A DNA stretch of 64,000 nt from Gangjinia marincola (lineage in GTDB: Bacteria; Bacteroidota; Bacteroidia; Flavobacteriales; Flavobacteriaceae), in the NCBI RefSeq assembly GCF_039523415.1, contig NZ_BAAAFG010000001.1:1-64000 (forward strand). The letters run 5' to 3'. Below, piece by piece: positions 25,374-34,782 of the stretch. The notes beneath the pieces are model-generated. The model worked only from the letters and a program-made list of their open reading frames with translations. It was not told the origin of the DNA and did no database searches. Made by a program: the position numbers and the translations under genes. The stretch's first letter is position 1. Every line of letters begins with the position of its first letter.

Positions 25374-26711
25374 CTAGCGTATAATTTTGTTCGGAAAGAC
25401 AACCACACTCTCATGGCCTTTTTCGCCTACGGCGGAAACCCCAAAGAAAAAATTGTCAATCACGATTCCTTCCAGCGTAAATGTTGTGACATCATCTACG
25501 TATCTACTATGATCCCAGGTAGGTGAGGTTGTATCACGCCAATAGATCTTGTATCCTTTTGCATCGTTGACTTTTGACCATTCTAACTTAGCTGAAGGTT
25601 CCACAATCCCGCCGATGCCCACATCTTTAGGTGAAGGTGGCGCCCACGCTAGACTAGCCATCGTGATCGCATTGACTGCGGTAAGTTTTTTGGCATAGTC
25701 AAAATTCACAAATTTTAATTTATCGCCGTACTCAATGCCATCCTCGGTACGTATATCCTGATGTTGCTGGGTGTAGTTTTCATGGGCTTCCATAATTCTA
25801 ATCCCGGGATAGCCCGCGTCATTAAAAGGGCGATGATGACCGCCACGACCAAATCGATCTAATCTGTAGATCATCATAGGGTTCATCTCTGGCATATAAG
25901 TTTCAACGGTGTTATGGACATACCTCGCCAGCTGACGGGAAATACCGTCAACTTCACCGCCATAAAATCTACGGGCATTGCGTTGTCGTTCAGTTTCAGT
26001 TGGGGGGACAGGTTCAGAAAAGATTCTAAAGCTTCGGTTATCGATCACGCCATCCACTCCTGTAATGTTTCCGATCATATCATTATTGAGTACCCCAATA
26101 ATGTCCCAGTTGTTTTCTTTCGCGTAAGCTGCAAAACCTTTTCCGCCAAAAAGACCCTGTTCTTCACCAGAAAGTCCAAGATAGACTACACTATGCTCAA
26201 AGGTATATTTGGATAAAACTCTGGCAGCCTCAATAGCACCTGCCATTCCACTAGCATTATCGTTCGCTCCTGGGGAATCTGAGGTATAATCTGTGGGATC
26301 ACTCACCCGGCTATCTATATCACCACTCATAATGATATAACTGTTTGGATATTTTGTGCCTTTTTGAACCGCTACCACATTGACCACCATCACATCCTTT
26401 ACAATACGCTGATTCGTACCCTTTTCTACCAAATCCTTTTGGTAAAATACGTTCAGGCAATTATTACAATCTTTTGAAATCGCTTCAAATTCGCTTTTGA
26501 TCCAGCGTCTTGCCGCTCCTATCCCGCGCGTTTTAGATACGGTGTCACTTAAGGTATGCCGTGTACCAAAGCCGGCAAGTGTGGCAATGTCTTTTTCAAT
26601 ACGATCTGCAGAAACCGCATCTATAATGTCATAAATGCGTTGATCGGTTTGAGCCGTAAGTACTGTAGAAATAATGAAGCAAGTTAGTGTAAGATATAGT
26701 TTCATAAGCAT
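25374..26711 (-). CDS. Secreted M28 family zinc aminopeptidase
   Basis: 445 residues with a signal peptide; MKLYLTLTCFIISTVLTAQ starts at the second ATG (26705), so that start is equally likely. M28 catalytic domain (about 100-360): SGDIDSRVSD with the first zinc ligand region, SPGANDNASGMAGAIEAAR, LGLSGEEQGLFGG with the catalytic Glu pair, and LNNDMIGN. The closing zinc-ligand His lies in EAHENYTQQHQD. The last 80 residues (AKLEWSKVNDAKGYKIYWRD) resemble a fibronectin type III domain. It cleaves N-terminal residues of peptides in the periplasm or outside. Followed by the YdeI gene, 2 bp away. Confidence 0.88.
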   Translation of the reverse strand: MLMKLYLTLTCFIISTVLTAQTDQRIYDIIDAVSADRIEKDIATLAGFGTRHTLSDTVSKTRGIGAARRWIKSEFEAISKDCNNCLNVFYQKDLVEKGTNQRIVKDVMVVNVVAVQKGTKYPNSYIIMSGDIDSRVSDPTDYTSDSPGANDNASGMAGAIEAARVLSKYTFEHSVVYLGLSGEEQGLFGGKGFAAYAKENNWDIIGVLNNDMIGNITGVDGVIDNRSFRIFSEPVPPTETERQRNARRFYGGEVDGISRQLARYVHNTVETYMPEMNPMMIYRLDRFGRGGHHRPFNDAGYPGIRIMEAHENYTQQHQDIRTEDGIEYGDKLKFVNFDYAKKLTAVNAITMASLAWAPPSPKDVGIGGIVEPSAKLEWSKVNDAKGYKIYWRDTTSPTWDHSRYVDDVTTFTLEGIVIDNFFFGVSAVGEKGHESVVVFPNKIIR

Positions 26712-26765
26712 ATAATTGATAGCGATTAATAGTGTTTTTAGTTGTAAGCAAGCTAGGTTTGGTTT

Positions 26766-27068
26766 TTATAATTCGTTACTCCATTGATCCGGATTTTGTC
26801 GCGTATCGAACAAGGTTAATATTTATATGTTCTCATCATCAAATTCATAAAAAATACTGATTTGTTTAGTAACAACACATTTTCTAAGCGTAGGAATTAG
26901 CAACGAGGGAGGGAAACTTTCTGGATGTTCTTGTATGACTGAAACCGATTGATCCAATTTGCGTATGAATTCTTGTTTTACCCTATTTGACCATCGATTA
27001 AGGAGATAATCTAATACATCTGATAGCTTTTCTTCGGCGATTTTAGAAAGAACTACCTTTCTTTTCAT
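26766..27068 (-). pseudogene. ParE/RelE toxin truncated by a nonsense codon
   Basis: The frame from ATG 27068 encodes 81 residues and stops at TAA 26823-26825 after YEFDDENI. The same frame continues with ILTLFDTRQNPDQWSNEL to a TAA at 26766-26768, which is the C-terminal beta strand and FDxRQNP hallmark of the family; its intact counterpart in this window reads ILITAFWDNRQDP. A single base change (GAA to TAA) explains the break. Loss of the last strand usually abolishes ParE/RelE activity, so the toxin is probably dead. It overlaps the antitoxin gene by 4 bp. Confidence 0.75.
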
Positions 27069-27289
27069 GGTCTATGCAGATTCATAAACGATTCAAAGTC
27101 GGTTGTGTTCCCGTTTTTAATTTGGTCTCTGGCTTGATTAATTTCAGATTTTTGTTCATCAGTCAAATCGTCCCAAAAGTCGTTTCGGTCATTTTGATGA
27201 AGGATGTTTTTAATTTCGCTCAAAATTGAGGGATCTTTTATTTCTAATAATTCCTTAACCAGAGCAATTTTTTCTTCATGTATATTCAT
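27065..27289 (-). CDS. Antitoxin partner of the broken ParE/RelE toxin
   Basis: 74 residues, acidic and helical: EEKIALVKELLEIKDPSILSEIKNIL followed by DDLTDEQKSEINQARDQIKNGNTTDFESFM. The second half is the typical antidote C-terminus that wraps the toxin. It ends in ATGA overlap with the toxin start, the usual antitoxin-first order. With the toxin disrupted, it may persist as an orphan antitoxin or autorepressor. Confidence 0.8.
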   Translation of the reverse strand: MNIHEEKIALVKELLEIKDPSILSEIKNILHQNDRNDFWDDLTDEQKSEINQARDQIKNGNTTDFESFMNLHRP

Positions 27290-27311
27290 AACTTAAATTT
27301 GAAGACAATAA

Positions 27312-29537
27312 CTAAGATACAACATTTTTACCGATAAAAACTTGAAGTAAATCACGCACATCTACCGTATCTTTCACATAATACTTTGCCGCCGTCTTTA
27401 CGTAGCCCACTTTAACGGTGTAGGCAGAATCTGGCATTTCTTCAAAGGTATACTCATCTGTCCAGTCATCACCTATGGCAAAAATAAAATCATAATCACG
27501 ATCGGCCAGGAGTCGGGCAGAAGCACGACCTTTATTTACACTGCTGTTCTTAATTTCAAGCACTTTATTGCCTTCTAAGATGCTTAGATTGTTATTGGCG
27601 ATTAAATTGCTTAAAATGGTTTTGAGTTCGACTTTACGTCCTTCGGCCAGTTCCGGATCTGCTGCTCTGTAATGCCATGCAAGCGAATACTTTTTCTTCT
27701 CAATAAAAGTTCCCGGAGTGCGATCTACAAAGGTCTGGATTACCGGTCGAATAGTTTCCATCCAGTCTGTTTTTAATTTTTCAAGCTGCTGCCATTCCTG
27801 CTTAAAATTTCTAAACCATACGCCGTGATCGGTTATGAGTCCGTAATCCTTATGGCTATACCACTCGGTAAAGGTCTCTTTGTCTCTTCCACTAATGAGG
27901 ACCACATCATTTTTATCTTCTGCTTGCAGTTGATCTAATAATGTAAAAAGTTCCTCATCAGGAGAGGCCTTTTTCGGGTTATTTTTAAACCCTACCAATG
28001 TGCCGTCATAATCGAGTAGGAGCAAACGCTTGTTCGCGTTTTGATACGCAGCTTGCATCTCCTGCTTGATTGCCGCATTCATTTTCTTAGAAACAAAGAT
28101 GTCTTTGGTTTGCTGAGTCTCCTTTAAGGATTTCATGAATTCATTCGCCCAGCGCTCCACATTGTATCGACTTAAACGCTTTTGAAGAATCTTGATTCTG
28201 GATTGCTGCTCTTCTAACGGCATTTCAATCGCTTTCTTAATCGTGGCGGCAAATTCTTCAAAGTTATTTGGATTGATGAGTAAGGCTTCGTTCATTTCTT
28301 TAGAAGCTCCTGCCATTTCGCTTAAAATCAGGACTCCGTCGCCATTCACGCGCGTGGCTACATATTCTTTAGCCACCAAATTCATCCCATCGCGTACAGG
28401 AGTAATCAAGGCAATATCGGCACTAGTATATAAATCAATCAAATTGTCAAAGGGCATAGAGCGATAGTAATACCAAATGGGAGTCCAGCTTACGGTTGAG
28501 AATTTCCCGTTGATGCGACCTACCAAGCGATCGGTTTCCTGCTTCAATTTTTTGTAGGTTGAAACCTCTGAACGGGAGGGCACTGCTAACATAATCAAGC
28601 GTACTTTCTCGATGTACTCAGGATATTTTTCTAAAAAATACTCAAAAGCTCTGATGCGGTTAGGGATTCCTTTGGTATAATCCATGCGGTCAATAGAGAG
28701 AATGAGCTTGGAGCCATCGCCAGAAATTTCTTTATGACTATCTAAGCGCTGTTGGAGCTCACTGCGTTCTTCTAAAGATTTGTCCATATGCTGTTTCGCC
28801 GAAGAATAAAATTTATCGTAATCAATTCCCATGGGGAAAGAATCCACCTTTATTTCCCGATTGTCGTAGCTGATTTTATTAAAAGAGACCTCCCTACGCA
28901 AAATTCGTTTGACCGAACTTAAAAAGTGTCGTTCATAGTCGTAGGTGTGAAAGCCTAACAGGTCTGCGCCTAACATTCCCTGTAACACTTCTTCACGCCA
29001 GGGAAAAGTTCTAAAAATCTCAAAGGATGGAAACGGAATGTGTAAAAAGAAACCAATAGTACTTTTGGGACGCTGCTCTTTGACTAATTGGGGCACTAAT
29101 AATAATTGATAATCATGTACCCAAATGATATCATCTTCTCCCGTATGCTCCAGGATCACCTTGGCAAACCGTTCGTTTACTCGTTGATACGTTTCCCATT
29201 GGTCTTTTTCAAATTTGGCGTACTCTAAGAAATAATGAAAAAGAGGCCAGAGTGTTTTATTGCTAAATCCCAGGTAAAAATCATCTACTTCTTGTTGCGT
29301 CAATGCAACTGCGGCACAGTTTTCTTGCCTTATTTTTTCGGCAACCTTTTCTTTTTGGGTTGTTGTAAGCGTATCATCAGTCAACCCAGACCAGCCAATC
29401 CAAAGGCTATCCCCATCGGTATGAACAGATTTCATCCCGGTGGCAAGCCCACCAACACTAGGTGTGGCGGTGATCTTATCCCCATCAAGGGATAGTTTTA
29501 ACGGGAGCCGATTCGAAACAATGATTGTTTTACTCAT
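27312..29537 (-). CDS. otsAB: Bifunctional trehalose-6-phosphate synthase/phosphatase
   Basis: 741-residue fusion. Residues 1 to about 470 are a GT20 trehalose-6-phosphate synthase (SVGGLATGMKSVH, WVHDYQLLLVPQLV, SIDRMDYTKGIPNRI, RDGMNLVAKEYVA) that joins glucose from UDP-glucose or a related donor to glucose-6-phosphate. Residues from about 500 form a HAD-type trehalose-6-phosphate phosphatase (LLLLDYDGTLVGF with the nucleophilic Asp, VLISGRDKETF, AIGDDWTDEYTFE). Together they make trehalose, an osmolyte. It is divergent from the GH15 gene, with about 75 bp between starts, suggesting shared control. Confidence 0.94.
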   Translation of the reverse strand: MSKTIIVSNRLPLKLSLDGDKITATPSVGGLATGMKSVHTDGDSLWIGWSGLTDDTLTTTQKEKVAEKIRQENCAAVALTQQEVDDFYLGFSNKTLWPLFHYFLEYAKFEKDQWETYQRVNERFAKVILEHTGEDDIIWVHDYQLLLVPQLVKEQRPKSTIGFFLHIPFPSFEIFRTFPWREEVLQGMLGADLLGFHTYDYERHFLSSVKRILRREVSFNKISYDNREIKVDSFPMGIDYDKFYSSAKQHMDKSLEERSELQQRLDSHKEISGDGSKLILSIDRMDYTKGIPNRIRAFEYFLEKYPEYIEKVRLIMLAVPSRSEVSTYKKLKQETDRLVGRINGKFSTVSWTPIWYYYRSMPFDNLIDLYTSADIALITPVRDGMNLVAKEYVATRVNGDGVLILSEMAGASKEMNEALLINPNNFEEFAATIKKAIEMPLEEQQSRIKILQKRLSRYNVERWANEFMKSLKETQQTKDIFVSKKMNAAIKQEMQAAYQNANKRLLLLDYDGTLVGFKNNPKKASPDEELFTLLDQLQAEDKNDVVLISGRDKETFTEWYSHKDYGLITDHGVWFRNFKQEWQQLEKLKTDWMETIRPVIQTFVDRTPGTFIEKKKYSLAWHYRAADPELAEGRKVELKTILSNLIANNNLSILEGNKVLEIKNSSVNKGRASARLLADRDYDFIFAIGDDWTDEYTFEEMPDSAYTVKVGYVKTAAKYYVKDTVDVRDLLQVFIGKNVVS

Positions 29538-29612
29538 GGGGTTGGTTTTGCAAATACTTTTTCGTTAATTTAAACAATACACGTTAGATAACTGTTATTA
29601 AAAGTATAATTG

Positions 29613-31418
29613 ATGGATAATCTTGATTATGGGATCATTGGCAACTGCACGAGTGCCGCAATAATTTCAAAAACGGGCTCATTGGATTGGTGTTGTTTGC
29701 CCCAATTTGACTCTTCTTCGATCTTTGCTAAACTTTTAGACGAAGATAAAGGAGGAAGCTTTGGTTTTGAGGTTTCACCAGATTATGACATCACGCAGCA
29801 TTACGATAACTATACAGGAATCTTGGTCACGAGATTCACCAGGGATGCAGATTCTTTTGAGCTACGGGATTTTATGCCCAGATATCACCAGGTGGATAAG
29901 GGATATTATGCACCCAGTGAAGTGATTCGATATGTGAAGCACCTTTCTGGTAAGCCATCCTTTAAGGTGATATATGATCCTAAGTTGGAATACGCTTCCG
30001 CGGAAACAAACACGTACATTAAAGATAATTTCATTGTTAGTTTAACTCACGGCAAAAAGTTTGATACCATTTTCTTATATACCGATCTGGATAAAGAAGC
30101 TGTGGTCCAAGGAGAGGCAATTACGATAACCGAAGATCATTTCTTTAGCTTTGGATATAACGAAAAGATCTTTCAGCCGGATTTAGACAAGATTCACCTG
30201 GAATACAGCCGAACCCGTGTGTATTGGCTTAATTGGGTAAACCAAATGCCCAGCTATAAAAAATACCGAAAAGAAATTACCCGAAGCGCGATCACACTAA
30301 AACTATTGAGCTTTGATAAAACCGGAGCGGTTCTGGCTGCGGCAACAACCTCCTTGCCCGAAACTATTGGTGAAGTTCGAAACTGGGACTATAGATTCTG
30401 TTGGATTCGAGATGCCTCCATGGTGATCAAAGTGATGAGTGAGTTGGGTCATAAGCATATGGCAAAGCGTTACTTAGATTTCGTAACGAATCTTATTCCA
30501 GATAAAGATGAAAAACTCCAGATCATGTACGGGATTAATGGTGAGAAAAAACTAACCGAACATTTCTTAGAACACTTGGAAGGGTATAAAGGCTCCAAAC
30601 CAGTACGTATAGGAAATGCAGCTTATGCCCAGCGTCAAAACGACATTTACGGAATCCTAATGGACGTGGTTTATCAACAAATTGTCAAGTTTAAAACCGA
30701 AATAGAACAGGTAGAAGAACTCTGGTCCATTACAAAAGGAATTGTTTGGGTAGTTCAAAAACACTGGCAAGAACCCGATAAAGGCATCTGGGAATTTAGG
30801 ACTGAGGAACGACATTTTACTTTCTCTAAGGTTTTGTGCTGGGTAGCCATTGACAAGGCGATGAAAGTAGCAGAAATCCTAAACAAAACACATAAATACA
30901 ACAAGTGGAAATCCTTAGAGCAAGAAATCAAGCAAGACATTATGACCAATGCCTGGAATGAAAAAGTACAGGCATTTACACAATCCTACGGCTCTGATGA
31001 TATGGATGCCTCAGTGTTATTGATGGAACCTTACGGTTTTATTGAGGCCAAGGATCCTAAGTATATCAAAACTGTTAAAGCAACTGAACGTGAACTATGT
31101 AATGACGGTCTGTTATACCGTTATAAAAACAAAGATGATTTTGGTTTGCCGTCTTCTTCATTTACCATTTGTACGTTCTGGTTTATCAATAGTTTGTATA
31201 AGATAGGTGAGGAGCAAAAAGCAGCGAACATGTTTGATCAGTTATTATCCTACAGCAATCATTTGGGATTATTTAGTGAGGACATTGATTTTGAGACCAA
31301 ACGTTTACTGGGTAATTTTCCGCAAGCCTATTCTCATTTAGCACTCATTGAAACAGCCATTAATTTAGCCAATGTCAAAACAGAAGATGATCAGGTGGTT
31401 GAATTGGTAGAGGGGTAA
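29613..31418 (+). CDS. Glycoside hydrolase family 15 protein (glucoamylase/trehalase-like)
   Basis: 601 residues, ATG at 29613 (the preceding TTG adds one codon only). The N-terminal beta domain DYGIIGNCTSAAIISKTGSLDWCCLP and the (alpha/alpha)6 barrel (RNWDYRFCWIRDASMVIK; RIGNAAYAQRQNDIYG; YRYKNKDDFGLPSSSF; GNFPQAYSHLALIETA) are characteristic of the intracellular GH15 group without signal peptide. Members hydrolyse alpha-glucosides, and some actinobacterial ones are trehalases. The divergent OtsA-OtsB neighbour suggests a role in trehalose or glycogen-type turnover; the substrate is inferred from context only. Confidence 0.88.
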   Translation: MDNLDYGIIGNCTSAAIISKTGSLDWCCLPQFDSSSIFAKLLDEDKGGSFGFEVSPDYDITQHYDNYTGILVTRFTRDADSFELRDFMPRYHQVDKGYYAPSEVIRYVKHLSGKPSFKVIYDPKLEYASAETNTYIKDNFIVSLTHGKKFDTIFLYTDLDKEAVVQGEAITITEDHFFSFGYNEKIFQPDLDKIHLEYSRTRVYWLNWVNQMPSYKKYRKEITRSAITLKLLSFDKTGAVLAAATTSLPETIGEVRNWDYRFCWIRDASMVIKVMSELGHKHMAKRYLDFVTNLIPDKDEKLQIMYGINGEKKLTEHFLEHLEGYKGSKPVRIGNAAYAQRQNDIYGILMDVVYQQIVKFKTEIEQVEELWSITKGIVWVVQKHWQEPDKGIWEFRTEERHFTFSKVLCWVAIDKAMKVAEILNKTHKYNKWKSLEQEIKQDIMTNAWNEKVQAFTQSYGSDDMDASVLLMEPYGFIEAKDPKYIKTVKATERELCNDGLLYRYKNKDDFGLPSSSFTICTFWFINSLYKIGEEQKAANMFDQLLSYSNHLGLFSEDIDFETKRLLGNFPQAYSHLALIETAINLANVKTEDDQVVELVEG

Positions 31419-32025
31419 ATCCTCCCCGACCCCTCCAAAGGAGGGGCTTAACTGTGGATGAGATATTACCTAACTGAAATTTCTTTCCTTTCTCCTGATT
31501 TTAAAATTTACTACCTTAAAATAGCCGTAATAGATAACTATTAAAATGCTCAGCTCTGAGTCATTTCGAACCGAAGGCACTGAGTGTGAGAAATCTTATT
31601 ATTGGTTATTAACCATTCAATTCAAGTTTTAGGAGGCAGATTTCTCGTCGTCCCTATACTTCTGGACTCCGTCGAAATGTCATTAAGATTTGGCAGTCAT
31701 TTCGAACCGAAGGTACTGAGCGTGAGAAATCTTAATATTGGTTACTAAGATTTTAATACAGTTTAATGGGCAGATTTCTCGTCGCCCCGATACTTCGAGA
31801 CTCCGTCGAAATGACATTAAGATGTGGCAATCATTTCGAACCGAAGGTACTGAGCGTGAGAAATATTATCGTTGGTTACTAAGTTTTCAAATGCAAGTTT
31901 TATTTGGCAGATTTCTCGTCGCTTCCCCAGCCTAATGGCTGGTTAAGGTATGTCGAAATGACGTTAAGATCTGCAGTCATTTCGAACATGAAAGAATTGA
32001 TTGTGAGAAATCTTACTGTAGGCTG
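31419..32025. repeat. Tandem hairpin-forming repeats, about 135 bp, four copies
   Basis: No gene. Units start with tcatttcgaa at 31561, 31697, 31831 and 31977 (spacings 136, 134 and 146; the last is partial). Each full unit begins tcatttcgaaccgaagg...gtgagaaatctt and ends agatttctcgtcg...gtcgaaatgac, so each unit is a large imperfect inverted repeat. A separate small palindrome (cccctccaaaggagggg) lies at 31431-31447 just after the GH15 stop. Short reading frames inside are artefacts. Confidence 0.85.
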
Positions 32026-33213
32026 CTACCGCTTAAACGTAGCTTTTTTAATAAGTCCATTTTCAACTTCCCATATCGCGATAATGGTGTACTCGCGATC
32101 GTTGGCGGTGATAAACTCCTCTTCAATCACCGTATTACCCCGTACTTTTCTGTTACGGACGGTGCTGTTTAAATTAGGAGTTGCTTCAAAAAAAGCTTGA
32201 TAACGTTCCTTTAGCGCATCTTTTCCGCTGGTCTCTAAGGTATTTGGAAAACGATAGATCTCAATATCATCTGCAAATGTGGATAAAAAGGAATCAATAT
32301 CTCTGTTGTTATAAGATTCCAGTTGCTTCTTCACGATGACGGCGGGAGAATCTTCGGCAACCAAAGCAAGCTTAGTTCCGGTTTCGTTAATTGCAATTCG
32401 GGTAATATTGGCAAAAACTTCAATGCCCATGATCTGTAAAATACTCCAGTGATCATCTTTTTGAGGATGATAGCTAAAGAGCATATTTTCTTTAGCACAG
32501 ATCAGGGTTCCATTGGGATGCCAGGCGACATCTTCAACTCGAGGAGGTAAAGCAATGATGACCTCATGTTTTCTCGTTTTAGGATTATAAGATTTTAGTT
32601 TCCATCGCAGCTTGTCATTTTTACTAACATAGCTAATGTTTTTTGTATTTGGAATGCGATGTATGCTTCGACCAACATTTTTAGCTAAGGTCTTACTGAT
32701 ATTTTTGCCTAGATTAGTTTGAATAAGATCAAGTTGATCAGGCATCAATACAGCTGAAATAATTGTATTGGAATCATACCATGCGTGATATCCCACCACA
32801 GCATCCGGTAATAGTATTGCTGAAGAATCGGCAGCTATATCGTAATCATAAAGTCGTTGAAAGCCTGTAGTATCTAACCGAATGGCAGAAATACGGTTTG
32901 GCATAGCGGGAATAGGAGTGGGGCTGTATTCGCTCCCAACACGAGTAGAAGTGAGAAGACTGTTTCTTCCGGCAGTAAGATCATATCGTGCAATATCCGT
33001 CTGATTTTCAACAGTTCTGGCGTATAACATTGAATTTCCGTCGAAACTCGGCTGATTATCGTAGCCTTGGTTATTTGAAATGTTGATCGGATTTTTCAGT
33101 ATAATTATATCATCTTCAAGGACAACCTCAAAAAGGTAAATATCTGTATTGGTTTGGCTTACGCCGAAAAAGGGAATTAAGATAAATAGAAGTAGGGTGT
33201 ACTTGATTTTCAT
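32026..33213 (-). CDS. Exported beta-propeller protein with C-terminal SnoaL-like domain
   Basis: 395 residues from the ATG at 33213, which opens a signal peptide (MKIKYTLLLFILIPFFGVSQ); the in-frame TTG at 33234 is less likely. Residues about 30-275 look like a TolB/WD40-type propeller (DNQPSFDGNSMLYARTVEN; VEDVAWHPNGTLICA; ITRIAINETGTKLALVA). The last 110 residues form a SnoaL/NTF2-like domain (QLESYNNRDIDSFLSTFADDIEIYRF; KERYQAFFEATPNL; IIAIWEVENGLIKKATF). SnoaL-like domains bind small molecules or act as isomerases; no catalytic set is evident. The fusion is unusual. Confidence 0.78.
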   Translation of the reverse strand: MKIKYTLLLFILIPFFGVSQTNTDIYLFEVVLEDDIIILKNPINISNNQGYDNQPSFDGNSMLYARTVENQTDIARYDLTAGRNSLLTSTRVGSEYSPTPIPAMPNRISAIRLDTTGFQRLYDYDIAADSSAILLPDAVVGYHAWYDSNTIISAVLMPDQLDLIQTNLGKNISKTLAKNVGRSIHRIPNTKNISYVSKNDKLRWKLKSYNPKTRKHEVIIALPPRVEDVAWHPNGTLICAKENMLFSYHPQKDDHWSILQIMGIEVFANITRIAINETGTKLALVAEDSPAVIVKKQLESYNNRDIDSFLSTFADDIEIYRFPNTLETSGKDALKERYQAFFEATPNLNSTVRNRKVRGNTVIEEEFITANDREYTIIAIWEVENGLIKKATFKR

Positions 33214-33306
33214 GGGATAGTAAGCATGGTTCAATGCTTAAATATACCAAAATATATTACTGAGTATCCAATTTACGCCTTAAGCAGGAAGCTCTTTATC
33301 AAATAA

Positions 33307-34380
33307 TTAGTTAGATCCACTATTATTAAGCTGTAATCGATCGGGACGATTGGCGATCTCCCAAGCTGTATGAAATATGAGTTTGGTCCTCTTTTCAAGA
33401 AGATCGTACTCAATTTTATCTGGAGTATCTGACGCTCTGTGGTAATCTTCATGCGTACCATTAAAATAGAATATTACCGGCACGTTGTTTTTTGCAAAAT
33501 TATAGTGGTCACTACGATAGTAAAAACGATTGGGATCATTCTCATCATTATAGGTATAATCCAGATCAATTTTTACGTATTCGTCATTGGTCTTTTCTGA
33601 AACCTGATGCAATTCTTTACTTAGTTTATCGCTTCCAATGAGATAAACATAGTCAGGGTTATCTTTATGATTAGGATCAATACGCCCAATCATATCAATA
33701 TTAAGATTGGCAACGGTATTTTCTAATGGAAAAACGGGATTTTCTACGTAGTATTTTGACCCCAATAGTCCGCGCTCTTCACCCGTAACGTGTAGAAATA
33801 GAATAGAACGTTTAGGTCCGAGATTATTTTTTTGTGCCGCTCTAAAAGCTTCGGCAATTTCTAGGATAGCTACATTACCAGAACCATCATCATCAGCCCC
33901 ATTAAAGACCTGCCCGAGTTTTGTTTTTCCTAAATGATCGAGGTGTGCAGAGATCACGATAACCTCTTCGGGCTTTTCTGAACCTTCAATATAGGCTAAT
34001 ACATTTTCACTGGATTCCATTCCGCCACCCAAAAAAGAAGAAGGTATGCGTTGGTAATAGTCATCTCCACCCATGGGTGAGGGTACGGCCATTTTTCGGT
34101 ATTTATCCCTTAGAAAATCTACCGCCATTTTTTGTCCGCGTTTACCTGTATCTCTCCCTTCGAAACGATCGCCTGCAAAAATGTAAAGATTTTCTTTTAG
34201 TTCTGCACTTGTGATAGTAGTTGCGTAGGGGATTGGGTTTTCATAGCCTGCAGAGGTTGATATTGAAGTACTCTCACTAGTAGTTGTATTGGTCTTACTG
34301 CTTGTATTGCTATCTTGTTGAACTTTACAGTTACACGATAGAATTGCGAATATTCCCCCCAGAAACAATAGCCTATTCAC
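33307..34380 (-). CDS. M28 family peptidase, lipoprotein
   Basis: 357 residues. The start is GTG at 34380; no in-frame ATG precedes it and it yields a lipoprotein signal (LFLGGIFAILSC). The serine/threonine-rich linker is followed by an M28 zinc peptidase domain: VISAHLDHLG (first zinc His), NGADDDGSGNVAILEIAEA (bridging Asp), HVTGEERGLLGSKY (catalytic and ligand Glu), NIDMIGR (ligand Asp) and SDHYNFAKNNVPVIFYF (final ligand His region). Probably an outer-membrane-attached aminopeptidase. A second, unrelated M28 gene lies at 25.4-26.7 kb. Confidence 0.9.
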   Translation of the reverse strand: MNRLLFLGGIFAILSCNCKVQQDSNTSSKTNTTTSESTSISTSAGYENPIPYATTITSAELKENLYIFAGDRFEGRDTGKRGQKMAVDFLRDKYRKMAVPSPMGGDDYYQRIPSSFLGGGMESSENVLAYIEGSEKPEEVIVISAHLDHLGKTKLGQVFNGADDDGSGNVAILEIAEAFRAAQKNNLGPKRSILFLHVTGEERGLLGSKYYVENPVFPLENTVANLNIDMIGRIDPNHKDNPDYVYLIGSDKLSKELHQVSEKTNDEYVKIDLDYTYNDENDPNRFYYRSDHYNFAKNNVPVIFYFNGTHEDYHRASDTPDKIEYDLLEKRTKLIFHTAWEIANRPDRLQLNNSGSN

Positions 34381-34494
34381 GGTATGTATGATTTTAAAAT
34401 GCGGCGCAATATAGGATATTTATCGTTATGAAGGTAATATTCAATGGGTTAAAATTTAACGCAGAATTTACTTTATAGAAATAAAAAAGGGTTT

Positions 34495-34502
34495 TATATT
34501 TG
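34495..34502 (+). promoter_or_regulatory. Putative -7 element for tRNA-Ser
   Basis: TATATTTG fits TAnnTTTG and lies 55 bp upstream of the tRNA. No clear -33 TTG is visible at 17-23 bp. Confidence 0.4.
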
Positions 34503-34557
34503 CACCCGCATTTGTAACAGGTCATGTTACGATAGTAGGCAGACCGCCTTAAGTTTA

Positions 34558-34642
34558 GGAGAAATGGCAGAGTGGTCGAATGCACCAGTCTTGAAAACTG
34601 GCGAGGGTCACACCTCCGGGGGTTCGAATCCCTCTTTCTCCG
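34558..34642 (+). tRNA. tRNA-Ser (anticodon TGA)
   Basis: 85 bases. Acceptor stem GGAGAAA (34558-34564) pairs with TTTCTCC (34635-34641), discriminator G. The anticodon loop cttgaaa gives TGA (reads UCA). It has the long variable arm of class II tRNAs (gcgagggtcacacctccg) and a normal T arm (gggggttcgaatccc). A likely hairpin terminator follows (aaacccgcaacgaaagttgc) and is cut by the assembly gap. Confidence 0.95.
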
Positions 34643-34668
34643 CAAAAGAAACCCGCAACGAAAGTTGC

Positions 34669-34776
34669 NNNNNNNNNNNNNNNNNNNNNNNNNNNNNNNN
34701 NNNNNNNNNNNNNNNNNNNNNNNNNNNNNNNNNNNNNNNNNNNNNNNNNNNNNNNNNNNNNNNNNNNNNNNNNNNN
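34669..34776. other. Assembly gap (108 N)
   Basis: Run of N. It begins within what looks like the terminator hairpin after tRNA-Ser and ends six bases before a repeated sequence, so missing repeat copies are a plausible cause. Reading frames spanning it are meaningless. Confidence 0.99.
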
Positions 34777-34782
34777 CTATAT

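Noticed and set aside
31561..32015. Repeats considered as a CRISPR array
   Set aside because: Units of about 135 bp with diverged inverted-repeat structure, no constant short repeat with unique spacers and no cas genes.
31738..32200. Plus-strand frames in the hairpin repeats after GH15
   Set aside because: Produced by the tandem repeat and by antisense of the propeller/SnoaL gene.
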